Shown: positions 9,010-18,552 of the stretch, one piece after another
Layout: each line of letters opens with the position of its first letter
Position numbering within the stretch: position 1 is the first letter of the stretch
Source: Rhodanobacteraceae bacterium
GTDB lineage: Bacteria > Pseudomonadota > Gammaproteobacteria > Xanthomonadales > Ahniellaceae
Length of the DNA stretch: 64,000 nucleotides
Direction of reading: 5' to 3'
Assembly: GCA_016708465.1 (NCBI GenBank)
Contig: JADJFT010000002.1
Span: forward strand, 88,996-152,995
Made by a program: the position numbers and the translations under genes
The notes under the pieces: model-generated
What the model was told of the DNA's origin: nothing
The model's input: only the letters and a program-made list of their open reading frames with translations
Database searches by the model: none

Positions 9010-9810
9010 TTATGCCTGCCCAAACAGGCGTCGCCAAAAACTACTGTGAAGCGGCCGTGCCGAGTTCCCGACTGCGGGCAATGGCGGCAGTGTCGCTGGG
9101 GCGCGATTGTCGAGCACGCCTTGCGGCCGCGAGCACACTAGATGTTCGGCCTCGGCGTCGCCAAGCCGGCGGGCGGCAGCATTGCGCGCCTCGGCCAGCA
9201 ACGGTGGCCGGCGATCGGCCCGATGTGCATCGGTCGCGATCACCGCGACCAGTCCTTCATCGAGCATGCGCTCGGCCCAGTATTGCGGGCGGCGCCCAAA
9301 GCGCCCGGTCAGCGCGCCCGCCGTCAGTTGCATCCAGGCGCCGGCACGCGTCATGCGCTGGAACACCGGATAATGCGACTCGATCCAACTCAGTCGTTCC
9401 GGGTGCGTCACGATCGGTACGTAGCCGGCGGCCATGGCGTTGAATGCCGTTTCTTCCAGTCGTGGTGGTGCGACATGGTGGGGTGGCTCGAACAAAAAGT
9501 AGCGCGATCCGGCCAGTGTCGGAATGCGCCCGCTGCGCAGGCCGTCCACCATTTCGGGAACGACATGGGCATCGGCACCCTCGACCAGGCGCAGCGGAAT
9601 ACCTTCCTGGTCGAGTCGGGCTTGCATGGACTGGATGGCGATGCGAATACCTGCCGCATCGTTCTCGTACAGTCCGGGATAGATGTGTGGCGTACAGGCG
9701 GTGACGGTAATGCCATCAGCCACTGCAATGCGCGCCATCGCCAGCGCCGTCGCCATGTCTGGCGCGCCGTCATCGATGTGGGGCAATAGGTGGCAGTGCA
9801 AGTCGATCAC
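9010..9810 (-). CDS. PHP-type tyrosine-protein phosphatase (CpsB/CapC/YwqE family)
   Basis: Starts at GTG 9808-9810 (VIDLHCHLLPHIDDGAPD). The DLHCHLLPHIDDG motif is the metal-binding signature of PHP-domain phosphatases. Further metal ligands appear in CTPHIYPG, VTHPERL and IATDAHR. Family members (Streptococcus CpsB, Bacillus YwqE) dephosphorylate BY-kinases manganese-dependently. The adjacent Wzc homologue is the expected substrate, in place of the low-molecular-weight Wzb phosphatase usual in enterobacteria. The last 50 residues are extra and low in complexity. It is encoded just upstream of wza and divergently from the wecA-like gene. The open frame extends to 10674 but that extension is antisense to the neighbour and not credible. 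Confidence 0.88.
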   Translation of the reverse strand: MIDLHCHLLPHIDDGAPDMATALAMARIAVADGITVTACTPHIYPGLYENDAAGIRIAIQSMQARLDQEGIPLRLVEGADAHVVPEMVDGLRSGRIPTLAGSRYFLFEPPHHVAPPRLEETAFNAMAAGYVPIVTHPERLSWIESHYPVFQRMTRAGAWMQLTAGALTGRFGRRPQYWAERMLDEGLVAVIATDAHRADRRPPLLAEARNAAARRLGDAEAEHLVCSRPQGVLDNRAPATLPPLPAVGNSARPLHSSFWRRLFGQA

Positions 9811-9833
9811 GTGAATGCATATAACACGTGCCT

Positions 9834-9860
9834 GTGAAGCGCCGATAAGGCGCTCTTCAC
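9834..9860. other. Inverted repeat in divergent intergenic region
   Basis: GTGAAGCGCC (9834-9843), a 5-base loop GATAA, and GGCGCTCTTCAC (9849-9860) form an imperfect hairpin or operator-like dyad between the divergent phosphatase (start 9810) and glycosyltransferase genes. No U-tract follows, so it is not an obvious terminator. It could be a protein-binding site or leader structure. Confidence 0.4.
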
Positions 9861-9939
9861 AACTGTGTCGCATGCCCTGGTTGTTGGCGCAAATGGGCAG
9901 GTGCTGCAACGCTACGATCACGATGGATGGACGGAACGA

Positions 9940-11052
9940 ATGCGGTTCGACGGTTTCGAGGCAGGCTGGTGGTGGGGACTGCTGATCGCGGCCGGCATCA
10001 CCACGCTCGCGATGCTGGCCTTGTTTCCGGTGGCAGCCCGGCTCGGCTTGGTCGACCACCCCACCGATCGCAAGAATCACCTTCAAGTGACGCCGGCCAC
10101 CGGCGGCGTCGCGATGCTGTTGGCTATCGTGCTGGCCTTGTTTGCGCTGGTTGAGTCGACGCGCGCCGCCAGTGCTTTCGCCGTCGCGGCAGTGATGTTG
10201 GTGGTGACCGGCTGGCTCGATGATCGCCACGACCTGCGTTGGTGGTTGCGCGTCGCCGTGCAGATCACCGTGGCCTTGATCCTGATCTACGGCGGCGGCG
10301 TACGCATCGAACATCTCGGCCCGGTGTTCGGTATCGGCGACACGCCGCTGGGTGCGCTGTCGGTGCCGATCACGGTGTTCGCCACCGTTGGTTTGATCAA
10401 TGCCATGAACATGATCGACGGGATCGATGGCTTGGCCGCCACTTTGGTATTGGCCACCTTGGTCATGGTCGTCGCGGCTGCCGGGTATTCCGGCAATGTT
10501 GTGCTGGTACAGCGCAGTCTGGTGATGGCCGGGGCGGTGATCGCCTTCCTTGCGTTCAACTTCCGCTTTCCGTGGCGTGCGCGGGCGCATGCCTTCATGG
10601 GCAATTCGGGCAGCGCATTGCTCGGCTTGGTGGTTGCCTGGTGTTGCTTCCGTCTGACCCAGAATGTGGGCCATCCGGTCAGCCCGGTGCTGGCGCTGTG
10701 GCTGGCACCGGTGCCAGTGATCGATTGTCTGGTACTGATCGTGCGCCGCATGCGCGCCGCCCGCTCACCCTTTTCGGCCGACCATCACCATGTTCACCAC
10801 ATCATGCGCGATGCCGGGTTCAGCCCCGGCAGCACCGCCATCGGGCTCGCGGCCTTTACCTTGCTGTCGGGTCTGTTGATGGGTCAATGCATGCGCTGGA
10901 ACGTGCCGGAGCCATTGCTGCTGTTGGCCTATCTGCTGGCATTGGCGATGTGGTTCCTGTTGACTGCGCGGCGTGAGCGCGCGGTCACATTCTTTCGCGC
11001 AGCCCGATTCTGGAGGCGGCGTCAGGTTGGCGTCGCGCAGAACGAGGCATAA
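9940..11052 (+). CDS. wecA: WecA/MraY-family undecaprenyl-phosphate sugar-1-phosphate transferase
   Basis: A polytopic membrane protein of about 370 residues with family motifs: GLVDHPTDRKNHLQVTPATGG near the N-terminus (the DRKxH substrate loop), DDRHDLRWWLR, the NAMNMIDGIDGL motif of the WecA branch, and the cytoplasmic loop FSADHHHVHHIMRDAG (the HxHH-type signature of bacterial WecA). It transfers a sugar-1-phosphate to undecaprenyl phosphate, the first committed step of exopolysaccharide or O-unit assembly. ATG at 9940 (GGA 5 bases upstream) fits the family start; an in-frame GTG at 9865 would add 25 non-conserved residues. It is the only plus-strand gene of the locus, and its 3' end overlaps the convergent fcl gene by 31 bases. 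Confidence 0.88.
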   Translation: MRFDGFEAGWWWGLLIAAGITTLAMLALFPVAARLGLVDHPTDRKNHLQVTPATGGVAMLLAIVLALFALVESTRAASAFAVAAVMLVVTGWLDDRHDLRWWLRVAVQITVALILIYGGGVRIEHLGPVFGIGDTPLGALSVPITVFATVGLINAMNMIDGIDGLAATLVLATLVMVVAAAGYSGNVVLVQRSLVMAGAVIAFLAFNFRFPWRARAHAFMGNSGSALLGLVVAWCCFRLTQNVGHPVSPVLALWLAPVPVIDCLVLIVRRMRAARSPFSADHHHVHHIMRDAGFSPGSTAIGLAAFTLLSGLLMGQCMRWNVPEPLLLLAYLLALAMWFLLTARRERAVTFFRAARFWRRRQVGVAQNEA

Positions 11053-11961
11053 GTCGCGACGATGCCTTCGCGTAATCCGATTCGATGGTGCCAACCGAGC
11101 GCGTGCAGGCGCGACACGTCCATCAACTTGCGCGGCGTACCGTCGAGTTTGCTCGGATCAGTGGCGATCGTGCCCTCGAACCCGACCACGTCGGCGACCA
11201 GTTGCGCCAATTCGCGGATGGTCAGGTCTTCGCCACTACCGACATTGATGAATTGATCGTCGCTGTAGTGACGCATCAGAAAGACGACGGCATCGGCCAG
11301 ATCATCGGCATGCAGGAACTCGCGTCGCGGTGTGCCGCTGCCCCAGATCGTGACCGTGCTTTCACCGCATTGCTTGGCCTCATGGAACTTTCGGATCAGC
11401 GCCGGCAGCACGTGCGAATTCTGCAAATCGAAGTTGTCGCCGCTGCCATACAAACTGGTCGGCATCAGGCTGATCGCATCGAAGCCGTACTGCCGACGGT
11501 AGGCTTGGCACATCTTGATGCCGGCGATCTTCGCGATTGCATACCACTCGTTGCTCGGTTCGAGCGGGCCGGTCAGCAGGGCGTCCTCGCGCAACGGTTG
11601 TGGCGCCAGCTTCGGATAGATGCAAGACGAGCCGAGAAAACACAGTTTGCGCGCGCCATGCCGCCAAGCGCTGTGGATGACGTTGGTCTGGATCGCGAGA
11701 TTGTCGCGAATGAACTCGGCCGGGTAGGTGTCGTTCGCGTGGATACCGCCGACCTTGGCGCCGCCAGGAACACATATTCCGGTTTCTCGACCGCGAAAAA
11801 GCGTCGACCGCGTGCTGGTCGATGAGATCGAGTTCGGCATGCGTGCGCAGGATCAGGTTCGAAGCGTTTTCTGTCTGCAAGCGGCGCAGGATCGCGCTGC
11901 CGACGAGGCCGCGATGACCGGCAATATAGATACGCGCGTTGGTGTCCATGGGTTCACTCAT
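11022..11961 (-). CDS. fcl: GDP-L-fucose synthase (two apparent single-base deletions)
   Basis: The frame from ATG 11961 (or 11949) gives the SDR nucleotide-binding start RIYIAGHRGLVGSAILRRL. The rest (KVGGIHANDTYPAEFIRDNL, LGSSCIYPKLAPQP, catalytic YAIAK motif in NEWYAIAKIAGIKMCQAYR) lies in another frame. Restoring one T in the T-run near 11800 (giving DAFFAVEKPEYVFLAA) and one G near 11760 (giving AAAKVGG) rebuilds a normal protein of about 312 residues. The enzyme epimerises and reduces GDP-4-keto-6-deoxymannose to GDP-L-fucose with NADPH. Its start overlaps the gmd stop by 8 bases (ATGAGTGA), indicating translational coupling. Both breaks remove conserved residues, so sequencing error is the simplest explanation. 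Confidence 0.88.
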
Positions 11962-13063
11962 GAGGAGTCGGCACGCTGTAGCCAGCGTCGGCGACGAGCG
12001 CGTCGCGCTGGGCGAGCGCCAAGTCGGCCTGCATCATCTCGCTCACCAACTCGGCAAACGAAGTGCGTGCCGTCCAGCCGAGCTTGGCCTGTGCTTTGGC
12101 CGGTGCACCGAGCAGGGTTTCAACCTCGGAGGGGCGGAAGTAGCGCGCGTCGACGGCAACGATGCGTTGCCCGACGCGGGCATGTGAATCGGCCGGCGCT
12201 GACGCGACCACGCCGTGCGCGTCGAGGCCACTACCGCACCAGTCAATCACGATACCGATGTCCGCAGCGGCGCGCGTGACGAAATCGCGTACCGAATGTT
12301 GTTCACCGGTGGCGACGACGAAATCGTCCGGTTCCGCCTGCTGCAAGATCAGCCACTGCGCCTCGACATAGTCTCGGGCATGGCCCCAGTCACGCAGCGC
12401 GTCGAGATTGCCAAGGTGCAGACAATCTTGCAGACCAAGGTGGATACGGGCCAGTGCACGGGTAATTTTGCGGGTCACGAAGGTTTCGCCGCGTAGTGGC
12501 GATTCGTGGTTGAACAGGATGCCGTTGCAGGCAAACAGGCCATAGGACTCGCGGTAGTTCACGGTGATCCAGTAGGCGTACAGCTTGGCCACACCGTAGG
12601 GCGAACGCGGATGGAACGGCGTCGTTTCGCACTGCGGAATCTCTTGGACCTTGCCGTACATCTCCGATGTCGAGGCTTGGTAAAAACGCGTCTTCTTCTC
12701 AAGGCCGAGGATACGGATCGCTTCGAGCAGGCGCAGGGTGCCCAAGGCATCGACATTGGCGGTGTATTCCGGCGTCTCGAACGACACCTGCACGTGGCTT
12801 TGTGCGCCGAGGTTGTAGATCTCGTCCGGCTGCACCTGCTGCAGGATGCGAATCAGGTTACTGGCATCGGTCAAGTCGCCGTAGTGCAGGAACAAGCGCC
12901 GACCCGTCTCATGCGGGTCTTGGTAGAGATGATCGACACGATCGGTATTGAAACTGGATGCACGGCGCTTGATGCCGTGTACTTCATAGCCTTTGCCGAG
13001 CAGGAACTCGGCGAGGTAGGCGCCATCCTGGCCGGTGATGCCGGTGATCAATGCACGTTTCAC
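11954..13063 (-). CDS. gmd: GDP-mannose 4,6-dehydratase
   Basis: From GTG 13063 the protein begins VKRALITGITGQDGAYLAEFLL, the NADP-binding TGxxGxxG signature. It continues with the Gmd hallmarks IKRRASSFNTDRVDHLY, GAQSHVQVSFETPEYTANVDALG, STSEMYGKVQEIPQ and the catalytic YGVAKLYAYW. It converts GDP-D-mannose to GDP-4-keto-6-deoxymannose, supplying Fcl and thus GDP-L-fucose for the polysaccharide. The length (about 369 residues) is normal. The longer frame up to 13426 is unsupported. Gmd and fcl form a two-gene operon. Confidence 0.95.
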   Translation of the reverse strand: MKRALITGITGQDGAYLAEFLLGKGYEVHGIKRRASSFNTDRVDHLYQDPHETGRRLFLHYGDLTDASNLIRILQQVQPDEIYNLGAQSHVQVSFETPEYTANVDALGTLRLLEAIRILGLEKKTRFYQASTSEMYGKVQEIPQCETTPFHPRSPYGVAKLYAYWITVNYRESYGLFACNGILFNHESPLRGETFVTRKITRALARIHLGLQDCLHLGNLDALRDWGHARDYVEAQWLILQQAEPDDFVVATGEQHSVRDFVTRAAADIGIVIDWCGSGLDAHGVVASAPADSHARVGQRIVAVDARYFRPSEVETLLGAPAKAQAKLGWTARTSFAELVSEMMQADLALAQRDALVADAGYSVPTPHE

Positions 13064-13331
13064 GACGATAAGATTCCATGGGTGAGAGATCGAACTGCAA
13101 GGCCGGACGTAGATTCCGCGCAGCCACAATTTTTCTGGGTTCAGGGTATCGACTGGCGTTGCAACTCGCCAGTTCGAGCCGGGCGCAGTGGTTAGTTGGT
13201 CGCTGCGGGCGGCAGTCGTTATGAGTATGATTCGAACCAGCACAGCGTGTAGTTCGGTCGCGCTGATCAGGTTCAGACAAGTGCGCTGATGCTGACGCTG
13301 AGGTGTCGTGAGCATCCCAAAGGAGCATTGA

Positions 13332-15636
13332 GTGACCTTCGTCACCACCGCTTTCAGCAATGGACATCGCCGACGACGCAGTTGGCGCCGAATCTTGTCG
13401 CTGCTGTTCGCGGTCACTGGTTCCACGCTGCTGAACGCACAGCCGCTGCCGCCGTTGAGCGATGTGCAACAGTTGGCGGCTGGCGAAGGTCACGCCTGCG
13501 TGCTGACCACGTCCGGCGCGGTGAAGTGCTGGGGCAATAACGAATACGGACAGCTGGGCGACGGCACGACGACACATCGTTACCTACCTGCGAACGTGAT
13601 CGGACTGTCCAGCGGCGTCATCGCAATCAGCGCCGGATACCGGCATAGCTGCGCACTGATGGCGGCCGGCAGCGTGAAGTGCTGGGGTAAAAATCTCCTG
13701 CAGCAACTCGGTGATGGCACCTCGACCAATCGGCTCACGCCGGTGAATGTGCTGAATCTCACCGACGCCACGGCGATCACCGCCGGCGGCGACCATACCT
13801 GTGCGTTGATCGGCCTCACCGGACTGAAGTGCTGGGGTTACAACGGCTACGGTGAACTCGGCACCGGCAACACGACGAATCAAGCGACGCCAGCCAATGT
13901 GATCGGCGGACAGAATTTGCTGGCGGTGAGTGCCGGCTATTCGCATACCTGTGCATTGACCACGACCAACACGGTCAAGTGCTGGGGTGTGCGTGATCGC
14001 GTTTGCAACCTGGTCACCTGCAGCTACGACGTCGATTTGAGCCCGACCGCCGTCAGCGCGCTGGGCAGCGATGTGATGGCGATCAGCGCCGGCCAGTACT
14101 TCAGTTGCGCACGCACCAGCGGCGGCGCGGTCAAGTGCTGGGGCGATAACTATTACAACCAACTCGGCGATCTGGGGAATGACAACCCTAATCCCGTCAC
14201 ACCTTCCCGATCAGCGGCCTCAACAGCGGCGTGGCCTCGATCAGCGCCGGTTACCGCCACGCCTGCGCGCGCTTGGCCGATGGCACGGCGCGATGTTGGG
14301 GTGACAACACCGCGGCGCAATTGGGCGATGGCAGTAACGTCCGGGCGCTGACGCCGGTCACGGTGTCCGGCCTGACCACGGCGGCCACCATCGCCGCCGG
14401 TGGCAGCTTCAGTTGTGCGCAGATGGCATCCAATGGCGTCAAATGCTGGGGCAGTAACAGCGCCGGGCAACTGGGTGACAACGAGCCGTAGTTTCGCAGT
14501 CGGCCAGTCGATGTCGTCGGCCTTGGTAGCGGTGTGCAGTCGATTGCGAGCGGCGAATTCCACAGTTGCGCGGTGACCGCATCCGGCGCCGTGAAATGCT
14601 GGGGCAACAACAATTCCGGGCAGATTGGCGATGGCAGCACACTCCAGCGCGGTACGCCGGTAGCGGTGACCGGCATCAGCAGCGGCGCGGCGACAGTCAG
14701 CACCGGCGCGAATCACAGCTGCTCGGTCAGCACGAGTGGCGCGGTCAAATGTTGGGGCGCCAACGACTTGGGGCAAGTTGGCGACGGCAGTCATAATCAG
14801 CGCCTGACCCCAGTACCGGTCGTTGGACTGAACAGCGGCATCATCAAAGTCGATGCCGGTAACTTTCATAGCTGCGCGCGCACCACGACTGGCGCACCGA
14901 AATGCTGGGGCTCGAACAGCGACGGACAAATCGGCAACGGCAGCGTTAGCCTGAGCTTTACCTCCCCGGTCAGCGTAAACAACCTCGCCAGCGGTATTCG
15001 CGATATCAGCGGTGGCGAGTTTCACAGCTGTGCCATCGTCAGCGCGGGTGGCGTCGCCTGCTGGGGCAGAAATGACCTGCGCAGCTCGGTGACGGCAGCT
15101 ACAACGACTCAAATGTGCCCGTCACTCTGTCGTTTCTTGATCCGGTGTCAGTGTCGATCAGCGCCGGCAGCACACATTCCTGTGTTGTCGGTGATCGCGA
15201 GATCTTCTGCTGGGGAACCAACAACAACGGCGAGTGCGGCACCGGGTTCCCGTCCAGCCCCATCGTGAACCCGGTCTTGCTACCCGACTTGCGCGGCAAC
15301 GCCCTCGCGGTCAGTGCCGGGTTCCGCTACGCCTGTGCGATTGCCGACGGCGGTCAGGCGTTCTGCTGGGGAAATAACGGGTTCGGTCAACTGGGCGATG
15401 GCAGCACCAGCAACCGAAGTCGGGCAGTGGCGGTCAACGGACTCGACAGCGGCGTTAGCCAGATCAGTGCAGGCAGCTATCACAGTTGTGCGTTGGCTCA
15501 AGGCGGCAACGTCAAGTGTTGGGGCTACAACATCAATGGCCAACTCGGCATTGGCATTCGCAACTACCGTCTGCCGGCTGACGTATTGGATAACCCCGCG
15601 TTCTTCTACGATGGCTTTGAAGCACCGGGCCCGTAG
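13332..15636 (+). CDS. Secreted protein of 14 RCC1-like repeats; frame broken three times
   Basis: GTG start at 13332 is preceded by AGGAG 9 bases upstream. A basic N-terminus (RRRRSWRR) and hydrophobic stretch (ILSLLFAVTGSTLLNA) form a signal peptide. Fourteen repeats follow, each with an H[ST]CA... cysteine and a second cysteine in KCWG.N..GQLGDG. Fourteen would make two seven-bladed RCC1/BLIP-II-type propellers, each blade possibly held by a disulphide. The repeats continue across three lesions: a frame change near 14195 (resuming at TFPISGLNSGVASIS), an in-frame TAG at 14489-14491 (after GQLGDNEP), and a frame change near 15085. The C-terminus ends FFYDGFEAPGP, a variant of the tail shared by other exported proteins here. 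Extracellular binding or adhesin-like role is inferred. Confidence 0.75.
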
Positions 15637-15699
15637 TTCCATCGGAACGCAGCATCGCTCGCTCGGTTCGCCCAATACCAGCGCGCTTCGTCGCCACCC

Positions 15700-15724
15700 A
15701 AAAAAAACCCGCCATGAAGGCGGG
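15700..15724 (-). terminator. Rho-independent terminator for the small minus-strand gene
   Basis: Read on the minus strand, CCCGCC (15719-15724 complement), loop of 5, GGCGGG, then eight T (complement of A-run 15700-15707). This is a textbook intrinsic terminator 40 bases past the stop of the small gene ending at 15764. Confidence 0.85.
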
Positions 15725-15763
15725 TAGAAGGGGGAGGAGAAACGAGAGAACCGAAAGCGGGAA

Positions 15764-15958
15764 TCAGGCCGCGAGGCGCAACAACATCGCATTGAGCTTG
15801 GCGCGACGTCCTTCGAGCAACTGGAACTGGGTTGCAGCCGGGGTTTCCTGGTCCGGCTGAATCAGTTCGAGCGCCATCTCGACTTTGCCGAGTTCAATCA
15901 GCAGGTCGTGATGCAAGGTGACTTCGTCGATGCCGAGTGTGGAAAGTTGCGAGTCCAT
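15764..15958 (-). CDS. Small conserved-looking protein of unknown function (64 aa)
   Basis: ATG at 15958 has AGGAG 8 bases upstream, and the gene is followed by a strong intrinsic terminator, which together make it credible. The product (MDSQLSTLGIDEV..., ending LLEGRRAKLNAMLLRLAA) is acidic and helical with no cysteine, signal peptide or membrane segment. It looks like a small two-helix protein. An upstream in-frame ATG would add 12 residues without a ribosome-binding site. No family recognised. Confidence 0.6.
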   Translation of the reverse strand: MDSQLSTLGIDEVTLHHDLLIELGKVEMALELIQPDQETPAATQFQLLEGRRAKLNAMLLRLAA

Positions 15959-16653
15959 GGCCTGAGCTCCTGCTTCGATTGCGAAGTAGTTCATGCAGAA
16001 AACGTGCCAGCGGTCACAGCAGTGGTGTGAACGGGTCGACCATGACTTTGCGCAGGTTGTCGCGAAATGCAAACGCGCGCATGATCGAAACAGTTTCGAA
16101 GGTGCATTGCGCACATCGAAACGGACCGCCGCGGCGGTCAGTGAGACATCAACCCTGTTCGAATATCGCGATGGCGCGCGGATGCGCGTCACGCAGCGTC
16201 ACTGGCGCCCGGACTAAACGGTCACAAAGGACACCCCCTGTTCCTCGACGACCGCCGGGCGCCAGCCTTTTCATGCGTTTAGGGTGCCCGAACAGAACGA
16301 ACCAGACCGTTATGGTCTGGTTCGGGTTGAAGTCCGCGCATTCGGGGACTTCGGTCGCTTCCCGAGTCAACGCAGGGACCGTCCCCTGCCAGCCAGTCCA
16401 GCGCGTTCAGCGCTTACCCGACTCGGTGCGTTGATGTTGTCGCAGGACTTGCGCCAGTCGCGCACGAAATGTGCGCTGCTTCACAATTGCTGACGCCGTA
16501 AACTGCGAACTACCGCACACTTTTTTTGATGCTTTGCGAAGCTGGAAAACGTGGCAGATCGTGGCGCAACGGAATCACGACGTGGCGCGGCAATGTTCGA
16601 CCGAAAACTGACAAAATCGCGCCTCGACGCCTATCACTCATCAGTCTGGGATC
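15959..16653. other. Noncoding stretch upstream of mnmG
   Basis: About 700 bases with no credible gene on either strand; the open frames present lack ribosome-binding sites and protein-like composition. It carries one strong inverted repeat (16298-16324) and a T-run at 16511-16517. It presumably contains the promoters of the flanking divergent genes. Confidence 0.6.
16298..16324. repeat. Perfect 11-bp inverted repeat (hairpin) in intergenic region
   Basis: CGAACCAGACC (16298-16308), loop GTTAT, GGTCTGGTTCG (16314-16324). The arms are perfectly complementary. There is no U-tract, so it may be an operator, an RNA hairpin or a remnant of a mobile repeat. Confidence 0.75.
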
Positions 16654-18552
16654 ATGGAATACAGCAGCACATACGACGTCATCGTGGTCGGTGGCGGGCA
16701 TGCCGGCACCGAAGCCTGCCTCGCGGCGGCGCGCACCGGTGCGCGCACGCTGCTGCTCAGCCACAACATCGAGACCTTGGGGCAGATGAGTTGCAACCCG
16801 GCCATCGGTGGTATCGGCAAGGGCCATCTGGTCAGGGAGGTCGATGCATTGGGCGGGTTGATGGCGCGTGCGGCCGATCACGCCGGCATCCAGTGGCGTA
16901 CTTTGAATGCGAGCAAGGGCCCGGCCGTGCGCGCAACGCGTTGCCAAGCAGACCGCGCGCTGTACAAAGCGCAGGTTCGCCGGGTACTGGAAACAACGCC
17001 GAACCTGACCTTATTCCAGCAGGCAGTCGACGATCTCATTCTCAACGGCGATCGTGTCGCTGGCGTGGTGACGCAGATGGGCCTGCGATTTCGTGCGCCG
17101 ACCGTAGTGCTGACCGCCGGCACCTTCCTCGCCGGAAAAATCCATATCGGACTCGAAAATTTCTCGGGTGGGCGCGCCGGTGATCCGCCGGCGACGGCAT
17201 TGGCGATACGCCTGCGCGAACTGCCGCTCGGTGCCGATCGTCTAAAGACCGGCACGCCACCGCGCATCGACGGCCGCTCGATCGATTACACGCAACTGCA
17301 AGAACAGCCCGGCGACTCACCGATGCCGGTGTTCAGTTTCCTGGGTTCGGCCGCCGACCATCCGGCGCAGGTGAGTTGCTGGATCACGCATACCAGCGAA
17401 GTTACCCACGACATCATCCGCGCCGGGCTCGATCGTTCGCCGCTGTACACCGGAAAGATCGAAGGCGTTGGCCCACGCTATTGCCCGTCGATCGAAGACA
17501 AGGTGGTGCGCTTCGCCGATAAGACGTCACACCAGATCTTCATCGAACCAGAGGGTCTGAGCACCACCGAGATCTATCCGAATGGCATCTCGACGTCGTT
17601 GCCCTTCGACGTGCAACTCGCGCTGGTGCGTTCGATCAAGGGCATGGAACATGCGCACATCACTCGCCCCGGCTACGCCATCGAATACGACTATTTTGAT
17701 CCGCGCGGGCTGCGCCACTCTTTGGAAACCAAGGCCATCGAGGGCTTGTTCTTCGCCGGCCAGATCAACGGCACCACCGGTTACGAAGAGGCGGCGGCGC
17801 AAGGGCTGATTGCCGGATTGAACGCAGCGCTAAAGGTGCAGGGCCGTGAGGCTTGGTGTCCGCGTCGCGACGAGGCCTATGTCGGCGTGCTGATCGACGA
17901 CCTGATCACCCACGGCACCACCGAGCCCTATCGCATGTTCACGTCGCGCGCCGAATATCGCTTGCAGTTGCGCGAAGACAATGCCGATGCGCGCCTGACC
18001 GAACGTGGCCGCACACTTGGCTGCGTCGGCGATCTGCGCTGGGACGCATTTGCGCGCAAGCGCGACGCCGTCATCGCCGAACAATCGCGGCTATCGCGGA
18101 TCTACGCCGCACCGAACAATGCGCTCGGCATCGAGATCGCGCAGACGCTCGGGATCACGGTTACGCGCGAAGCCAGCGCGACCGAACTGTTGCGCCGCCC
18201 CGAGTTGAATTACGCACGCTTGATGACTGTGCCATTGCTTGGCCCGGGCGTCGATGACATCACCGTCGCCGAGCAGGTTGAAGTCAGCATCAAGTACGCC
18301 GGTTATCTCGATCGTCAGCACGACGACATCGAACGCCAACGTCGCCATGAATCACTATCGATTCCGGAAGGCTTCGTCTATGTCGATGTCCGCGGGCTGT
18401 CGGCCGAAGTCGGCGAGAAGTTGACGCGCGTGCAACCGGCAACAGTCGGCCACGCCGCGCGTATCAGCGGCGTAACACCTGCCGCAATCTCCCTGCTGTT
18501 GGTGCACCTGCGCCGCAGCGGCCACACTGACGACATTGCGAGAAGCGCATGA
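16654..18552 (+). CDS. mnmG: tRNA uridine-5-carboxymethylaminomethyl modification enzyme MnmG (GidA)
   Basis: A protein of 632 residues, the usual length for the family. The N-terminal FAD-binding motif VIVVGGGHAGTEACLAAARTG, the MSCNPAIGGIGKGHLVREVDALGG block, RIDGRSIDYTQLQEQPGD, and the C-terminal GYLDRQHDDIERQRRHE and RISGVTPAAISLLLVHL regions are all diagnostic. With MnmE it installs the cmnm5 (or nm5) group on U34 of tRNAs reading two-codon boxes, using FAD, NADH and methylene-THF. ATG at 16654 follows GGGA. The following gene starts within its stop codon (ATGA). Confidence 0.97.
   Translation: MEYSSTYDVIVVGGGHAGTEACLAAARTGARTLLLSHNIETLGQMSCNPAIGGIGKGHLVREVDALGGLMARAADHAGIQWRTLNASKGPAVRATRCQADRALYKAQVRRVLETTPNLTLFQQAVDDLILNGDRVAGVVTQMGLRFRAPTVVLTAGTFLAGKIHIGLENFSGGRAGDPPATALAIRLRELPLGADRLKTGTPPRIDGRSIDYTQLQEQPGDSPMPVFSFLGSAADHPAQVSCWITHTSEVTHDIIRAGLDRSPLYTGKIEGVGPRYCPSIEDKVVRFADKTSHQIFIEPEGLSTTEIYPNGISTSLPFDVQLALVRSIKGMEHAHITRPGYAIEYDYFDPRGLRHSLETKAIEGLFFAGQINGTTGYEEAAAQGLIAGLNAALKVQGREAWCPRRDEAYVGVLIDDLITHGTTEPYRMFTSRAEYRLQLREDNADARLTERGRTLGCVGDLRWDAFARKRDAVIAEQSRLSRIYAAPNNALGIEIAQTLGITVTREASATELLRRPELNYARLMTVPLLGPGVDDITVAEQVEVSIKYAGYLDRQHDDIERQRRHESLSIPEGFVYVDVRGLSAEVGEKLTRVQPATVGHAARISGVTPAAISLLLVHLRRSGHTDDIARSA

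Noticed and set aside
9811..10674. N-terminal extension of the PHP phosphatase frame
   Set aside because: It is antisense to the wecA-like gene, His/Gln-rich and without family similarity; the family start is at the GTG near 9810.
15937..16434. Open frame of 165 codons upstream of mnmG
   Set aside because: No ribosome-binding site, Arg/Ser-rich composition, and it contains the perfect hairpin; no protein-like pattern.
16511..16517. T-run before mnmG as an intrinsic terminator
   Set aside because: No stable GC-rich stem precedes it on the relevant strand.
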